A stretch of 64,000 nt of DNA from Tropheryma whipplei str. Twist (GTDB lineage: Bacteria; Actinomycetota; Actinomycetes; Actinomycetales; Microbacteriaceae), in NCBI RefSeq assembly GCF_000007485.1, contig NC_004572.3, forward strand, positions 372,001 through 436,000. Direction: 5' to 3'. Position 1 is the first letter of the stretch. Each line of letters starts with the position of its first letter. Shown in pieces: positions 1 through 8,361 of the stretch. A program made the position numbers and the translations under genes. The notes beneath the pieces were generated by a model. The model made no database searches. It was not told where the DNA came from and saw only the letters and a program-made list of their open reading frames with translations.

Positions 1-492
1 TCTAATCCTTATGAGGTGCAGGCCGTGCAGGTTGGTGGCGCTCATACACTGCCCGCACTCAATGGCGATGCTTATTCTGTGGTGCGTCGTGGCGTTTCAT
101 CCTATCGTCCTGCTGTATTTGGCCTGAGTGCGGCACTAGTGCCCGTCCCATATACTCCGTCGAGTGTGCTTGATGTTGCGTCAGAGTATGTTGGTGTTCC
201 GTATAGATTTGGCGGCGCGGACCCCTCTTACGGTTTTGACTGTTCCGGACTTGTGAAGTATGTTTTTGCTCGCTTTGGCATAGCCCTCCCGCACTCTGTC
301 TCTGGCCAAGCCGCCGCGGGGAGAATTGTGCCGCGCTCGCAGGCAAGACCCGGAGATCTTGTTTTCATGCCGGGTCACAATGGTTTCTATGTTGGCCCAG
401 GCTTGATTCTCCACGCACCGGACTATGGCCGATCTGTCCGTGTGGCGCGGATCTGGACGGATAACTACTATATTGTCAGAGTAGGTGGCTGA
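1..492 (+). CDS. NlpC/P60 cell-wall hydrolase, 3' part
   Basis: The reading frame is open to the left edge, so this is the C-terminal part of a longer protein. The visible portion carries an NlpC/P60 (C40) peptidase domain, a family that cleaves peptidoglycan stem peptides outside the cell. The catalytic cysteine sits in YGFDCSGLVKYVF (about residue 81 of the visible part), followed by a PGDLVFMPGHNGFYVG block with the catalytic histidine and a later LHAP block. It ends in GG-stop immediately before tRNA-Arg. The N-terminal region, which in such proteins usually has a signal peptide and binding repeats, lies outside the window, so the export route cannot be judged here. Confidence 0.85.
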   Translation, partial: SNPYEVQAVQVGGAHTLPALNGDAYSVVRRGVSSYRPAVFGLSAALVPVPYTPSSVLDVASEYVGVPYRFGGADPSYGFDCSGLVKYVFARFGIALPHSVSGQAAAGRIVPRSQARPGDLVFMPGHNGFYVGPGLILHAPDYGRSVRVARIWTDNYYIVRVGG

Positions 493-495
493 TTT

Positions 496-567
496 GCCTC
501 TGTAGCTCAATGGAAGAGCGGTTCCGTCCTAAGGAAATGGTTGGGGGTTCGAGTCCCTCCAGGGGCG
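496..567 (+). tRNA. tRNA-Arg (anticodon CCT)
   Basis: The sequence folds as a full cloverleaf: acceptor GCCTCTG pairs with CAGGGGC, D-stem GCTC/GAGC, anticodon loop GTCCTAA giving CCT, and T-loop TTCGAGT between GGGGG and CCCTC. The anticodon stem has one mismatch at its outer pair (G-A). It reads AGG codons. CCA is not encoded. It starts 3 bases after the stop codon of the NlpC/P60 gene. Confidence 0.95.
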
Positions 568-621
568 CGTCGTTTTCTGTTCAGTTACCTGGGTGTTTTT
601 AGAGCGAACTAGTGGTTGTTT

Positions 622-2037
622 ATGCGTAGGGCCAAGATTGTTGTTACTCTCGGTCCGGCAGTATCAGATCTTGATTCTGTGAGAGATCTTATATCCGCTG
701 GTGCCGACGTCTTTCGCATGAATCTCAGCCACGGATCGTTGGATTTTCACAGGGAGGTATTTCTGAATGTTAGGACGGCTGCTGCTGAGCTAGACAGGCA
801 TATTGCTATATTTGCTGATCTTCAGGGTCCAAAAATACGTTTAGGGCGTTTTGCTTCTGGGCCGTATACCCTACAAGAGGGTGATATCTTTACAATCACA
901 ACCGAGCAGGTGTTGGGAACGAAAGAGCTTTCCAGCACAACTTTGCCGACATTACCAGATAATGTCTCAGAGGGGGATTTGCTTTTAATTGATGATGGCA
1001 AAGTTGCCCTGAGGGCGATTGGGAATGACGGGGTTCGGATCACTACACGTGTTGAAGTTCCGGGAAAGGTCTCGAATAATAAGGGTATTAACCTTCCGGG
1101 TGTTGGAGTTAAAGTTCCGGCCTTATCTGAAAAGGATATTGACTCACTCCGCTGGGCCCTTTCTCTTCCAGTTGATATGATTGCCTTGAGTTTTGTGCGC
1201 TGCGCATCAGATGTGGATGCTGTGCACAAGGTTATGGATGAAGAGGGTATTCGCCTTCCTGTTATTGCAAAGATAGAAAAGCCTCAAGCAGTATCTGCCA
1301 TAGAGGAGATTGCACTGCGGTTTGATGCGATTATGGTAGCAAGGGGTGATCTTGGGGTTGAACTGCCGCTTGAAGATGTGCCGGTAGCCCAGAAGGAAAT
1401 TGTTAAGGTTGCACGCAGGTTTGCTCGGCCGGTTATTATCGCAACCCAGATGCTTGAGTCAATGATCTCTTCCTCGCGGCCCACCAGGGCTGAGGCGAGT
1501 GATGTTGCAAACGCTGTTCTTGATGGAGCCGATGCACTGATGCTAAGCGGTGAGACAAGTGTTGGTGAGTGGCCCGTTGAAGCTGTGCGGGTCATGTCGA
1601 GGGTTATTGAAAAAACAGAGGAAAAGGCAATTTCACAAATAGTCGGTTTTGGTACAACTCCAAAAACACAGGGTGGTGCCCTCGCCTGGGCCGCAGCAAA
1701 GGTTGCTGAGTTTATCGATGCGCGTTATCTGTGTGTCTTTAGTGAAAGTGGAGATTCAATAAGACGGGTGTCGCGACTGCGTCATGATATACCCATTATT
1801 GGATTTAGTCCGGTTGGGTCCGTTGTCCGACAGGTCTCTCTCTCTTGGGGTGTTCGATGTTTTTTGATAGAGAGGCTCCATCAGACTGATCAGATGATGC
1901 GTAAGGCTGAACATGTTCTCCTCACAAACAATTTGGCCGAGATTGGAGAGAAGATTGTGATTATTTCAGGATCACCAGTTGGGGTGCCGGGGAGTACAAA
2001 CCATATGAGAATCCACGAGCTTGGAAGCACGTCCTAG
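622..2037 (+). CDS. pyk: pyruvate kinase
   Basis: Cytoplasmic glycolytic enzyme that transfers phosphate from phosphoenolpyruvate to ADP. The 471-residue product has the usual length and the family blocks: RRAKIVVTLGPA at the N-terminus, FRMNLSHG, the substrate/metal block KIEKPQAV (about residue 217), MVARGDLGVELP, and the MISSSRPTRAEASDVANA and LSGETSVGEWPVEAV blocks. The ATG at 622 fits the family N-terminus; an in-frame TTG at 616 would add only two residues. No strong Shine-Dalgarno sequence is visible. It follows tRNA-Arg and precedes the pdtaR-polA-rpsA group, a common actinobacterial neighbourhood. Confidence 0.97.
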   Translation: MRRAKIVVTLGPAVSDLDSVRDLISAGADVFRMNLSHGSLDFHREVFLNVRTAAAELDRHIAIFADLQGPKIRLGRFASGPYTLQEGDIFTITTEQVLGTKELSSTTLPTLPDNVSEGDLLLIDDGKVALRAIGNDGVRITTRVEVPGKVSNNKGINLPGVGVKVPALSEKDIDSLRWALSLPVDMIALSFVRCASDVDAVHKVMDEEGIRLPVIAKIEKPQAVSAIEEIALRFDAIMVARGDLGVELPLEDVPVAQKEIVKVARRFARPVIIATQMLESMISSSRPTRAEASDVANAVLDGADALMLSGETSVGEWPVEAVRVMSRVIEKTEEKAISQIVGFGTTPKTQGGALAWAAAKVAEFIDARYLCVFSESGDSIRRVSRLRHDIPIIGFSPVGSVVRQVSLSWGVRCFLIERLHQTDQMMRKAEHVLLTNNLAEIGEKIVIISGSPVGVPGSTNHMRIHELGSTS

Positions 2038-2148
2038 ATCTATAAAGACTGCTCAAAATACCCGAGTACAAGTGCGTCCGGGGTAAACTAAACAGTTTTC
2101 CGACACCTCGTATCTTTGGCGCTTAAATCGAAATGCGCAACACGGCGG

Positions 2149-2231
2149 TGCCGGCGGAGGGATTTGAACCCACACGCCCATGAGGGCAAAGCATTTTGAG
2201 TGCTCCGCGTCTGCCGTTCCGCCACGCCGGC
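2149..2231 (-). tRNA. tRNA-Leu (anticodon CAA)
   Basis: On the minus strand the acceptor GCCGGCG pairs with CGCCGGC. The anticodon stem GAGCA/TGCTT encloses loop CTCAAAA (anticodon CAA, TTG codons). A long variable arm, as expected for a class II tRNA, precedes a T-arm with loop TTCAAAT. Length is 83 nt with discriminator A; CCA is not encoded. It lies antisense to its neighbours, between pyk and the response regulator. Confidence 0.95.
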
Positions 2232-2271
2232 TGACTTTAACGATACACTATGTCCTCAGGGGAGGTATTTG

Positions 2272-2877
2272 ATGAGAAATGAAAGTTTCCCTCTGCAGAC
2301 AGCAGACCTGTCACCTTGTGCCGTCGTAGCGGAGGATGAGTCTATTATTCGCATGGATATCAATGACATTATGAGTGATGCTGGTTATAAGGTTGTCGCC
2401 GAGGCTGGCGATGGAGAAACTGCGGTTGCCCTTACACTCGAACACAACCCAGATATTGTTGTTATGGATATAAAAATGCCCTTTATGGATGGCATTACCG
2501 CAGCGGAAAAAATTAGTAGCCGTTCGGCAGTCGTTCTTCTCACCGCTTTCAATCAACAAGAGCTTGTTGAGAGGGCTGTCGATGCGGGGGTTATGGCTTA
2601 TGTTTCAAAGCCATTTTCTCGAGGGAATCTTATCCCTGCAGTTGCGGTTGCACTCGAAAGATTCAGGAAAATTAACTCGCTGCAAAAGCAACTTGATGAT
2701 GCTAGCACTCATCTTGAGGTCAGGAAACTAACTGATCATGCTAAGGGTTTGCTTTGTAAACATATGGGTCTTAGCGAGCCGGAAGCGTTTAGGTGGATAC
2801 AGAAAATGTCAATGAATCGGAGAATTAGCATGAAAGAAGTTTCAAAGAGCATCATTGCGCAATTAGCCGGCAAATAG
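2272..2877 (+). CDS. pdtaR: ANTAR-domain response regulator (PdtaR-like)
   Basis: Two-domain regulator of 201 residues. The N-terminal receiver has the acidic pair in AEDES, the phospho-acceptor Asp in VVMDIKMPF (about residue 66), the conserved Thr/Ala in LLTAF and the Lys in YVSKPF. A short coiled linker leads to a C-terminal ANTAR domain (HAKGLLCKHMGLSEPEAFRW), which binds RNA and acts as an antiterminator in this family; Mycobacterium PdtaR is the prototype. The start is the ATG at 2272, because it has an excellent ribosome site AGGGGAGG at 2258-2265; the frame stays open upstream into the tRNA-Leu. Its sensor kinase is not in the window. Confidence 0.93.
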   Translation: MRNESFPLQTADLSPCAVVAEDESIIRMDINDIMSDAGYKVVAEAGDGETAVALTLEHNPDIVVMDIKMPFMDGITAAEKISSRSAVVLLTAFNQQELVERAVDAGVMAYVSKPFSRGNLIPAVAVALERFRKINSLQKQLDDASTHLEVRKLTDHAKGLLCKHMGLSEPEAFRWIQKMSMNRRISMKEVSKSIIAQLAGK

Positions 2878-2892
2878 AACAGTTATAAAAGC

Positions 2893-3963
2893 TTGACGGG
2901 CACACTAGACCAAAGTAAGAGACTTATTTTAGTAGATGGCCACTCTCTTGCTTTTAGATCCTTTTACGGAACGAAAGCGATTGCGGTAGTCAACGGGGTG
3001 CAGGTGAATGCCCTTTATGGCTTCGTTAATCGCCTCACCCAGCTTCTTGAATCAGGGCCTGTCAGTCATTTTGCAGTTGCGTTTGATGTATCGAGGAAAT
3101 CCTTTCGAACCGAGGCGTATCCAGAGTATAAAGGCACCCGTAAAAAAGTACCTGAGGAATTTTTTCCGCAAGTTGATCTGATAAAGGAATTTCTGCATCT
3201 TATTGGGGTGAACCATTTTGCAGTCCAGAATTATGAGGCCGATGATATAATCGCGACTCTGTCTCGTTTAGCCCTTGAAGAAGGATTTAGTGACGTAAGA
3301 ATCCTGTCGGGGGATAGGGATCTTATTCAGCTCGTGAATAATAAAGTTTCTCTATTATTTTTCTCAGCAAAGCACAGATTGGGATTTGCAGTCTACACAC
3401 CTGAAGCGGTTATGGATAGGTATGGCATAGAACCGCACGTCTATCCGGATATGGCAGCACTGGTTGGTGAGTCAAGTGATAATCTGCCGGGCATAAAAAA
3501 AATTGGTGAAAAAACAGCCACCACTCTTTTGCAGAAATACGGGTGTCTTCAGAAGATTATTGAGTCTCGCTGGGAAATATCAGGAGTTGTTGGGCAAAAT
3601 ATACGAAACGACTATCATGTCGCACTCAGAAATCGTAAGCTAAATACGCTTGTTAATGATTTGCCTTTGCCAGCTAGCGTATCTGATCTGTCACTTTCCG
3701 GAGAGATTGATACAAAGAAACTCGAGGGGTTTCTTCGAAGGTATAGAATGAATTCGATTACACCAAGACTTCTTCGGTGCCTACAGAAATTCACTAATGC
3801 AGCAAATTTGAACAGAGCTTTAACTGCGTCACCGCAAAGGCGTGGATCGCCGAGCATTCGGAAATATAATTCCAAAACTCAAAAGCCCGTCAGAAATAAC
3901 CGCATCTCGGGTGTTAGAAGGAGGCGATATAGGGCTGACAGGACTTCCGTACAGCTTTTTTGA
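2893..3963 (+). CDS. polA: 5'-3' exonuclease at the polA locus (polymerase domain absent)
   Basis: The 356-residue product matches only the N-terminal 5'-3' exonuclease (FEN-like) domain of DNA polymerase I: LILVDGHSLAFRSFYG, AFDVSRKSFRTEAYPEYKGTR, the acidic metal-binding block NYEADDIIATL, ILSGDRDLIQL, and the helix-hairpin-helix LVGESSDNLPGIKKIGEKTA. The domain ends near residue 300. A basic tail (RRRRYR near the C-terminus) takes the place of the 3'-5' exonuclease-like and polymerase domains, which would need about 550 more residues. Only 177 bases separate the stop codon from rpsA, so the polymerase part is gone from this locus. The likely role is removal of RNA primers and flaps in replication and repair. 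The start is TTG at 2893, 15 bases after pdtaR. Confidence 0.88.
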   Translation: MTGTLDQSKRLILVDGHSLAFRSFYGTKAIAVVNGVQVNALYGFVNRLTQLLESGPVSHFAVAFDVSRKSFRTEAYPEYKGTRKKVPEEFFPQVDLIKEFLHLIGVNHFAVQNYEADDIIATLSRLALEEGFSDVRILSGDRDLIQLVNNKVSLLFFSAKHRLGFAVYTPEAVMDRYGIEPHVYPDMAALVGESSDNLPGIKKIGEKTATTLLQKYGCLQKIIESRWEISGVVGQNIRNDYHVALRNRKLNTLVNDLPLPASVSDLSLSGEIDTKKLEGFLRRYRMNSITPRLLRCLQKFTNAANLNRALTASPQRRGSPSIRKYNSKTQKPVRNNRISGVRRRRYRADRTSVQLF

Positions 3964-4128
3964 GACTTGTCTTATCCCTCTGGGCATCTATTGAATTTTT
4001 AGCTAAATATGCTGGAATGTACTCTTAAAGTGTCGGAGTTGTGAATGATAGCCGTTTGCTGCTACAGTTTTTGCGGTTTGCTGTACGGGTACATCTGGGG
4101 TCTGTCATTCATTTTTTTGAGATTTAGG

Positions 4129-4134
4129 TAAATT
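4129..4134 (+). promoter_or_regulatory. -10-like TAAATT box, possible leaderless rpsA start
   Basis: TAAATT is followed by exactly six bases and then the GTG start of rpsA; no Shine-Dalgarno sequence lies between. The same arrangement recurs before several other genes in this window, so transcription may begin at or next to the start codon. This is an inference from sequence only; no convincing -35 box was found. Confidence 0.4.
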
Positions 4135-4140
4135 AGTGGC

Positions 4141-5562
4141 GTGAATATGAAAGTAATTGATGAGCTATCTTCTGAAGATCTTTTGTTGTCAGAAATAGAT
4201 AAAACTGTCAAATCCTTTAGTGATGGTGACATCGTTGTTGGAACTGTTGTGAGGGTGTATCGTGACGAGGTCCTTGTTGATGTCGGATACAAGACTGAGG
4301 GGGTTATACCGGTAAAGGAACTCTCACTCAGGGCCGATGTTGATCCGAATGAGCTCCTTGAGGTTGGGTCAACTGTCGAGGCTCTTGTTTTTCAGAAGGA
4401 GGATAGCCAAGGTCGACTTATCCTCAGCAAGAAGCGGGCTCAGTATGAAAAGGCATGGAGTGATCTTGAAAAGATAAAGGACAGTGACCTGACGGTCACC
4501 GGTAAGGTCATAGAGATAGTCAGGGGTGGCCTGATTGTTGATATAGGTCTTAGGGGGTTTTTGCCTGCTTCTTTGATTGATATAAGGCGGGTAAGGGATC
4601 TTTCTTCTTATCTCGGGATGGAGATTGAGGCGAAGGTTCTTGAACTTGATAGACAGCGTAATAATGTCGTACTTTCGCGCAGAGTTCTTCTTGAACAGAA
4701 CCAGTCTGAAGCGCGCACTTCTCTGTTTGGCAATTTACACAAAGGGCAGGTGCGTAAGGGGACTGTATCTTCTATAGTGAGTTTTGGCGCATTTGTTGAT
4801 CTCGGCGGGATAGATGGTCTTGTGCATATTTCAGAAATTAGTTGGAAGCACGTTACTCAACCATCTGAGGTATTGAAAGTGGGCGAAGAGGTAACGGTCG
4901 AAATACTTGAGGTTGATTCTGAAAGACATCGTGTTTCACTCTCTCTAAGGGCAACCCAGGAGGACCCGTGGCAGGTCTTTGCGCATGACCATGCAATAGG
5001 TCAAATAATGCCCGGTGTTGTAACAAAGGTGATGAATTTTGGTGTATTTGTGAGACTTGCTGAAGATGTCGAAGGTCTGGCACATGTCTCTGAGTTACTT
5101 GATTCATCGCTTGAATCAACTGAGGATGTGTTTTCTCCGGGAGATGAAGTCTTTGTAAAAATAGTTGATATTGATATTGATTCTCGGCGGATTAGTCTTT
5201 CCTTAAAGCAGGCAACTGCTGCTCTCACTCTCGATTCCAAAGGATTTGATCCTGCGCTTTATGGAATGCTGGCTGAATACGATGATGATGGTAATTACAA
5301 ATATCCAGAGGGATTTGACCCTGAGGCAAATCAGTGGAAAGAAGGCTTCGAAGAGGAAAAGGCCAGGTGGGAACAGGGGTACGCTGTCGCTCGTGACGTG
5401 TGGCATGCGCATACAGTTTTTGTCTCAGAATTCCAGAAAAAACTGGAGGCTTTGTCTGTTTCAAATGCACCCGAGGCCTTGCCATCTGCTGAATCTGTAT
5501 CTGCGATAGATTCAGATACAACAAACTCTCCAGAATCTGCAAAGGGCAGTGAACAAGACTAG
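4141..5562 (+). CDS. rpsA: 30S ribosomal protein S1
   Basis: RNA-binding protein of the small ribosomal subunit that helps recruit mRNA. The 473 residues contain four S1 (OB-fold) repeats: GDIVVGTVVRVYRDEVLVDVGYKTEG, a second with GGLIVDIGLRGFLPASL, a third with SFGAFVDLGGIDGLVHIS, and a fourth with NFGVFVRLAEDVEGLAHVS. An acidic tail with GFDPALYG and KYPEGFDPEANQW follows, typical of actinobacterial S1. The GTG at 4141 lies six bases after a TAAATT box; an internal ATG at 4147 is also possible. It sits between the polA locus and coaE, a conserved actinobacterial order. Confidence 0.97.
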   Translation: MNMKVIDELSSEDLLLSEIDKTVKSFSDGDIVVGTVVRVYRDEVLVDVGYKTEGVIPVKELSLRADVDPNELLEVGSTVEALVFQKEDSQGRLILSKKRAQYEKAWSDLEKIKDSDLTVTGKVIEIVRGGLIVDIGLRGFLPASLIDIRRVRDLSSYLGMEIEAKVLELDRQRNNVVLSRRVLLEQNQSEARTSLFGNLHKGQVRKGTVSSIVSFGAFVDLGGIDGLVHISEISWKHVTQPSEVLKVGEEVTVEILEVDSERHRVSLSLRATQEDPWQVFAHDHAIGQIMPGVVTKVMNFGVFVRLAEDVEGLAHVSELLDSSLESTEDVFSPGDEVFVKIVDIDIDSRRISLSLKQATAALTLDSKGFDPALYGMLAEYDDDGNYKYPEGFDPEANQWKEGFEEEKARWEQGYAVARDVWHAHTVFVSEFQKKLEALSVSNAPEALPSAESVSAIDSDTTNSPESAKGSEQD

Positions 5563-5571
5563 TTATTGGTA

Positions 5572-6324
5572 ATGCAGCTCTTCGCACTTACAGGCGGCAT
5601 AGCTGCCGGTAAGTCTTGTGTTGCTGGCCTATTATCTGAATTTGGTCTCCGTGTTGTCAGCGCGGATAGTTTGGTTGAGGTTCTTTACAGAACAGATGTG
5701 CGTCTTATTGAGGAGATAAAAGGACGTTTTCTCTGCAACGATGAGAAAAGTCTATCTGAGCTTGTTTTCTCGGATTCGCGCGCGCGGAGGGTGCTAAATC
5801 AGCTTACCCACCAGAGAGTTAACAGCTTGGCATTAGATTATTTTTGGCAATTGCGTAATGAGCCGGTTGTGATTTATGAGATCCCTATTCTCGAATCTAC
5901 CTCTCCTTTTGTGGGCTTTGCGCCTGGGGAATGTGGAGTGTTTGCTTCCGGTAAAATTCAGCATTCAGGTGTACTGTTTGTGCATTCAGATTGCGAGAGT
6001 CGCATTGACAGACTAATGAAACGTAATAACCTTAATCGTATCCAGGCTTTGCAGAGGATTCATTCTCAGACCCCTTATATGCCACAATACTCACTGCGCG
6101 CTGGGGATTTACTGCGCACGGGGGGCTCCCTGCGCACGGGGGATTTATCTCATGATTTTCGCGAGGAACGCGCCCCTCATAAGGGGGTAAAGGTTTATTC
6201 AGTGCACACTTCCGGAGTTTCAAAAACGCTGTGCATGATACAGAATACATCTGATTTTTCTCATTTGAGGCAGTGTGTTGCCTCGGTCTTCCAAATTATG
6301 AAAACAATAGACCGAAGTGTATAA
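5572..6324 (+). CDS. coaE: dephospho-CoA kinase
   Basis: Last step of coenzyme A synthesis: ATP-dependent phosphorylation of dephospho-CoA. The N-terminus has the P-loop [13 protein letters not shown], then VVSADSLV, and YEIPILES, which matches the PLLFE block of the family. It is 250 residues. Near the C-terminus (about residues 175-192) it contains three in-frame copies of an 18-bp unit encoding [18 protein letters not shown], which is not part of the usual family fold. The ATG at 5572 is preferred over the TTG at 5566 because it gives the normal family N-terminus. It overlaps the start of uvrB by 8 bases. Confidence 0.9.
   Translation: MQLFALTGGIAAGKSCVAGLLSEFGLRVVSADSLVEVLYRTDVRLIEEIKGRFLCNDEKSLSELVFSDSRARRVLNQLTHQRVNSLALDYFWQLRNEPVVIYEIPILESTSPFVGFAPGECGVFASGKIQHSGVLFVHSDCESRIDRLMKRNNLNRIQALQRIHSQTPYMPQYSLRAGDLLRTGGSLRTGDLSHDFREERAPHKGVKVYSVHTSGVSKTLCMIQNTSDFSHLRQCVASVFQIMKTIDRSV
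6094..6147 (+). repeat. three 18-bp tandem repeats inside coaE
   Basis: Units at 6094-6111, 6112-6129 and 6130-6147 all start with CTGCGCR and have a G-run; units 1 and 3 end in GGGGATTTA. The unit length is a multiple of three, so copy-number changes would add or remove six residues without breaking the frame. No similar repeat occurs elsewhere in the gene. Confidence 0.9.
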
Positions 6325-8350
6325 AAACTTACATCCAAAATATTTTAGGCTCGCTGCCGAATATGATCCATCTGGCGATCAACCGAAGGCGATTGGGGAG
6401 CTGTCAGACAGAATAGAATCTGGTGAGACTGACATTGTGCTTCTTGGAGCTACGGGTACGGGAAAATCTGCAACAATTGCGTGGCTTATAGAAAAACTTG
6501 CAAGACCTACGCTTATCATTGCCCACAACAAGACTCTCGCAGCCCAGTTGGCAAATGAGTTTCGTAAGTTTTTTCCCGATAATGCGGTTGAATACTTTGT
6601 GTCTTATTACGATTACTACCAGCCAGAGGCATATGTTCCTAAAACTGACACTTTTATTGAAAAAGATGCTTCTGTCAATTCTGAGGTAGAAAGATTGCGA
6701 CATAGGGCGACAACCTCTCTTTTGACCAGGCGTGACGTTATTGTTGTCGCCACCGTATCTTGCATATATGGTCTTGGTGCACCGTCTGAATATCTAAAAG
6801 CAGGCTTTAGGCTTGAGGTTGGTCAAAAGATTTCGCAACGAGTTCTTTTGGAAAGATTTACACAGCTTCAATACAACAGGAATGATGTCGGATTTGAAAG
6901 AGGCAATTTTCGGGTTCGTGGCGACACGATTGAGATAATTCCAGTCTACGAAGAATATACAGTTCGCATTGAAATGTGGGGCGATGAAATTGAAAGGGTT
7001 CTCTGTTTGCATCCAGTTACGGGAAATGTACTCTCGGAACAGAGAGGTGTTCTAATATTTCCGGCCTCGCACTATGTTACAAGTTCAGAGAATCTAAAAA
7101 GAGCAATTGTGGATATACGAAAAGAACTGCAGCAGCGACTCCGATATTTTAAGCGAAACAATAGCTTACTTGAAGCACAGAGACTTGAAACGCGCACAGA
7201 ATACGATATAGAACTTATGGAACAGTTGGGTTTCTGCTCGGGGATAGAAAATTACTCAAGACATATTGATGGTAGAGCGCCCGGCGAACCGCCATTTTGT
7301 CTATTAGATTATTTTGATGATGATTTTTTAACCGTCATTGATGAGTCCCATGTTACTGTTCCGCAGATAGGAAGCATGCATGCGGGTGACTTTTCAAGAA
7401 AAAAGGCCCTCGTTGAAAATGGATTTCGCTTACCCAGTGCAATTGACAATCGTCCTCTATGTTTTGATGAATTTCGTCAGAGAGTGGGGCAGGTGATATA
7501 TCTATCAGCCACACCAGGTAAATATGAGCTGAGTAAATCAGATGGTGTGGTTGAACAAATAATTAGACCAACAGGACTGGTTGATCCAAAGATTACGGTA
7601 AAACCAATAAAAGGTCAGATAGATGATCTTTTGGAAGAAATTCGAAAACGTAAATTGCTCTCAGAAAGAGTTCTTGTAACAACACTTACTAAGCGCATGG
7701 CTGAAGAATTAACAGATTTTCTATCTGAGGCTGGTGTGAATGTCAGTTATTTGCACTCGGATATTGATACGCTGCATCGCGTGGAGCTCTTGACGAGTTT
7801 ACGCATGGGGAGAATTGATGTTCTTGTTGGGATAAATTTACTTCGCGAAGGTTTGGATTTACCCGAAGTAAGTCTTGTTGCAATTTTAGATGCGGATAAA
7901 GAAGGGTTTCTGCGTTCAACAACATCATTTATTCAAACAATCGGACGTGCAGCTCGGCATGTGTCGGGCGAAGTGCATATGTACGCTGATAATATGACCG
8001 AGTCAATGCAGAAAAGTATTGATGAAACAAATCGACGCAGGCGAATCCAGCAGGATTACAATCGCAAGATGGGCGTAACACCTGTTCCGATAAAAAAAAC
8101 AGTAAGTGACATAACAGAGGTATTGTCAAGACCTTCGCGAAAAATAGATTGCACAATTCTTGACAGCTTGCCTGATCCAAAGATAGATGGAAAGCAGATA
8201 AAGTCTCATATAAAGAGTCTTGAGGCAAAAATGTATATGGCAGCCGAGAGTTTAATGTTCGAAGAAGCCGCAGAATTACGTGATGAAATACAGTCCCTCA
8301 AGGAGAAGTTCCTAAAACCGCGAGGCAGTGGCGGGAAAATTAAACAGTAA
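6317..8350 (+). CDS. uvrB: excinuclease ABC subunit B
   Basis: Damage-verification helicase-like subunit of nucleotide excision repair; it takes DNA from UvrA and recruits UvrC. The 677-residue protein has Walker A GATGTGKS (about residues 44-51), the beta-hairpin [12 protein letters not shown] that locks onto damaged DNA, the Walker B block [10 protein letters not shown], helicase motif [19 protein letters not shown] and [11 protein letters not shown]-terminal UVR motif ([20 protein letters not shown]) contacts UvrC. The GTG start overlaps coaE by 8 bases, implying translational coupling. uvrA follows after 11 bases and uvrC after that, so all three excinuclease genes appear co-transcribed. 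Confidence 0.98.
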   Translation: MYKNLHPKYFRLAAEYDPSGDQPKAIGELSDRIESGETDIVLLGATGTGKSATIAWLIEKLARPTLIIAHNKTLAAQLANEFRKFFPDNAVEYFVSYYDYYQPEAYVPKTDTFIEKDASVNSEVERLRHRATTSLLTRRDVIVVATVSCIYGLGAPSEYLKAGFRLEVGQKISQRVLLERFTQLQYNRNDVGFERGNFRVRGDTIEIIPVYEEYTVRIEMWGDEIERVLCLHPVTGNVLSEQRGVLIFPASHYVTSSENLKRAIVDIRKELQQRLRYFKRNNSLLEAQRLETRTEYDIELMEQLGFCSGIENYSRHIDGRAPGEPPFCLLDYFDDDFLTVIDESHVTVPQIGSMHAGDFSRKKALVENGFRLPSAIDNRPLCFDEFRQRVGQVIYLSATPGKYELSKSDGVVEQIIRPTGLVDPKITVKPIKGQIDDLLEEIRKRKLLSERVLVTTLTKRMAEELTDFLSEAGVNVSYLHSDIDTLHRVELLTSLRMGRIDVLVGINLLREGLDLPEVSLVAILDADKEGFLRSTTSFIQTIGRAARHVSGEVHMYADNMTESMQKSIDETNRRRRIQQDYNRKMGVTPVPIKKTVSDITEVLSRPSRKIDCTILDSLPDPKIDGKQIKSHIKSLEAKMYMAAESLMFEEAAELRDEIQSLKEKFLKPRGSGGKIKQ

Positions 8351-8361
8351 TCAGAGTAGAA

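Noticed and set aside
822-1595. Long open frames antisense to pyk (822-1229, 1284-1595).
   Set aside because: They mirror a strongly supported gene, have no ribosome sites and show no recognisable protein features.
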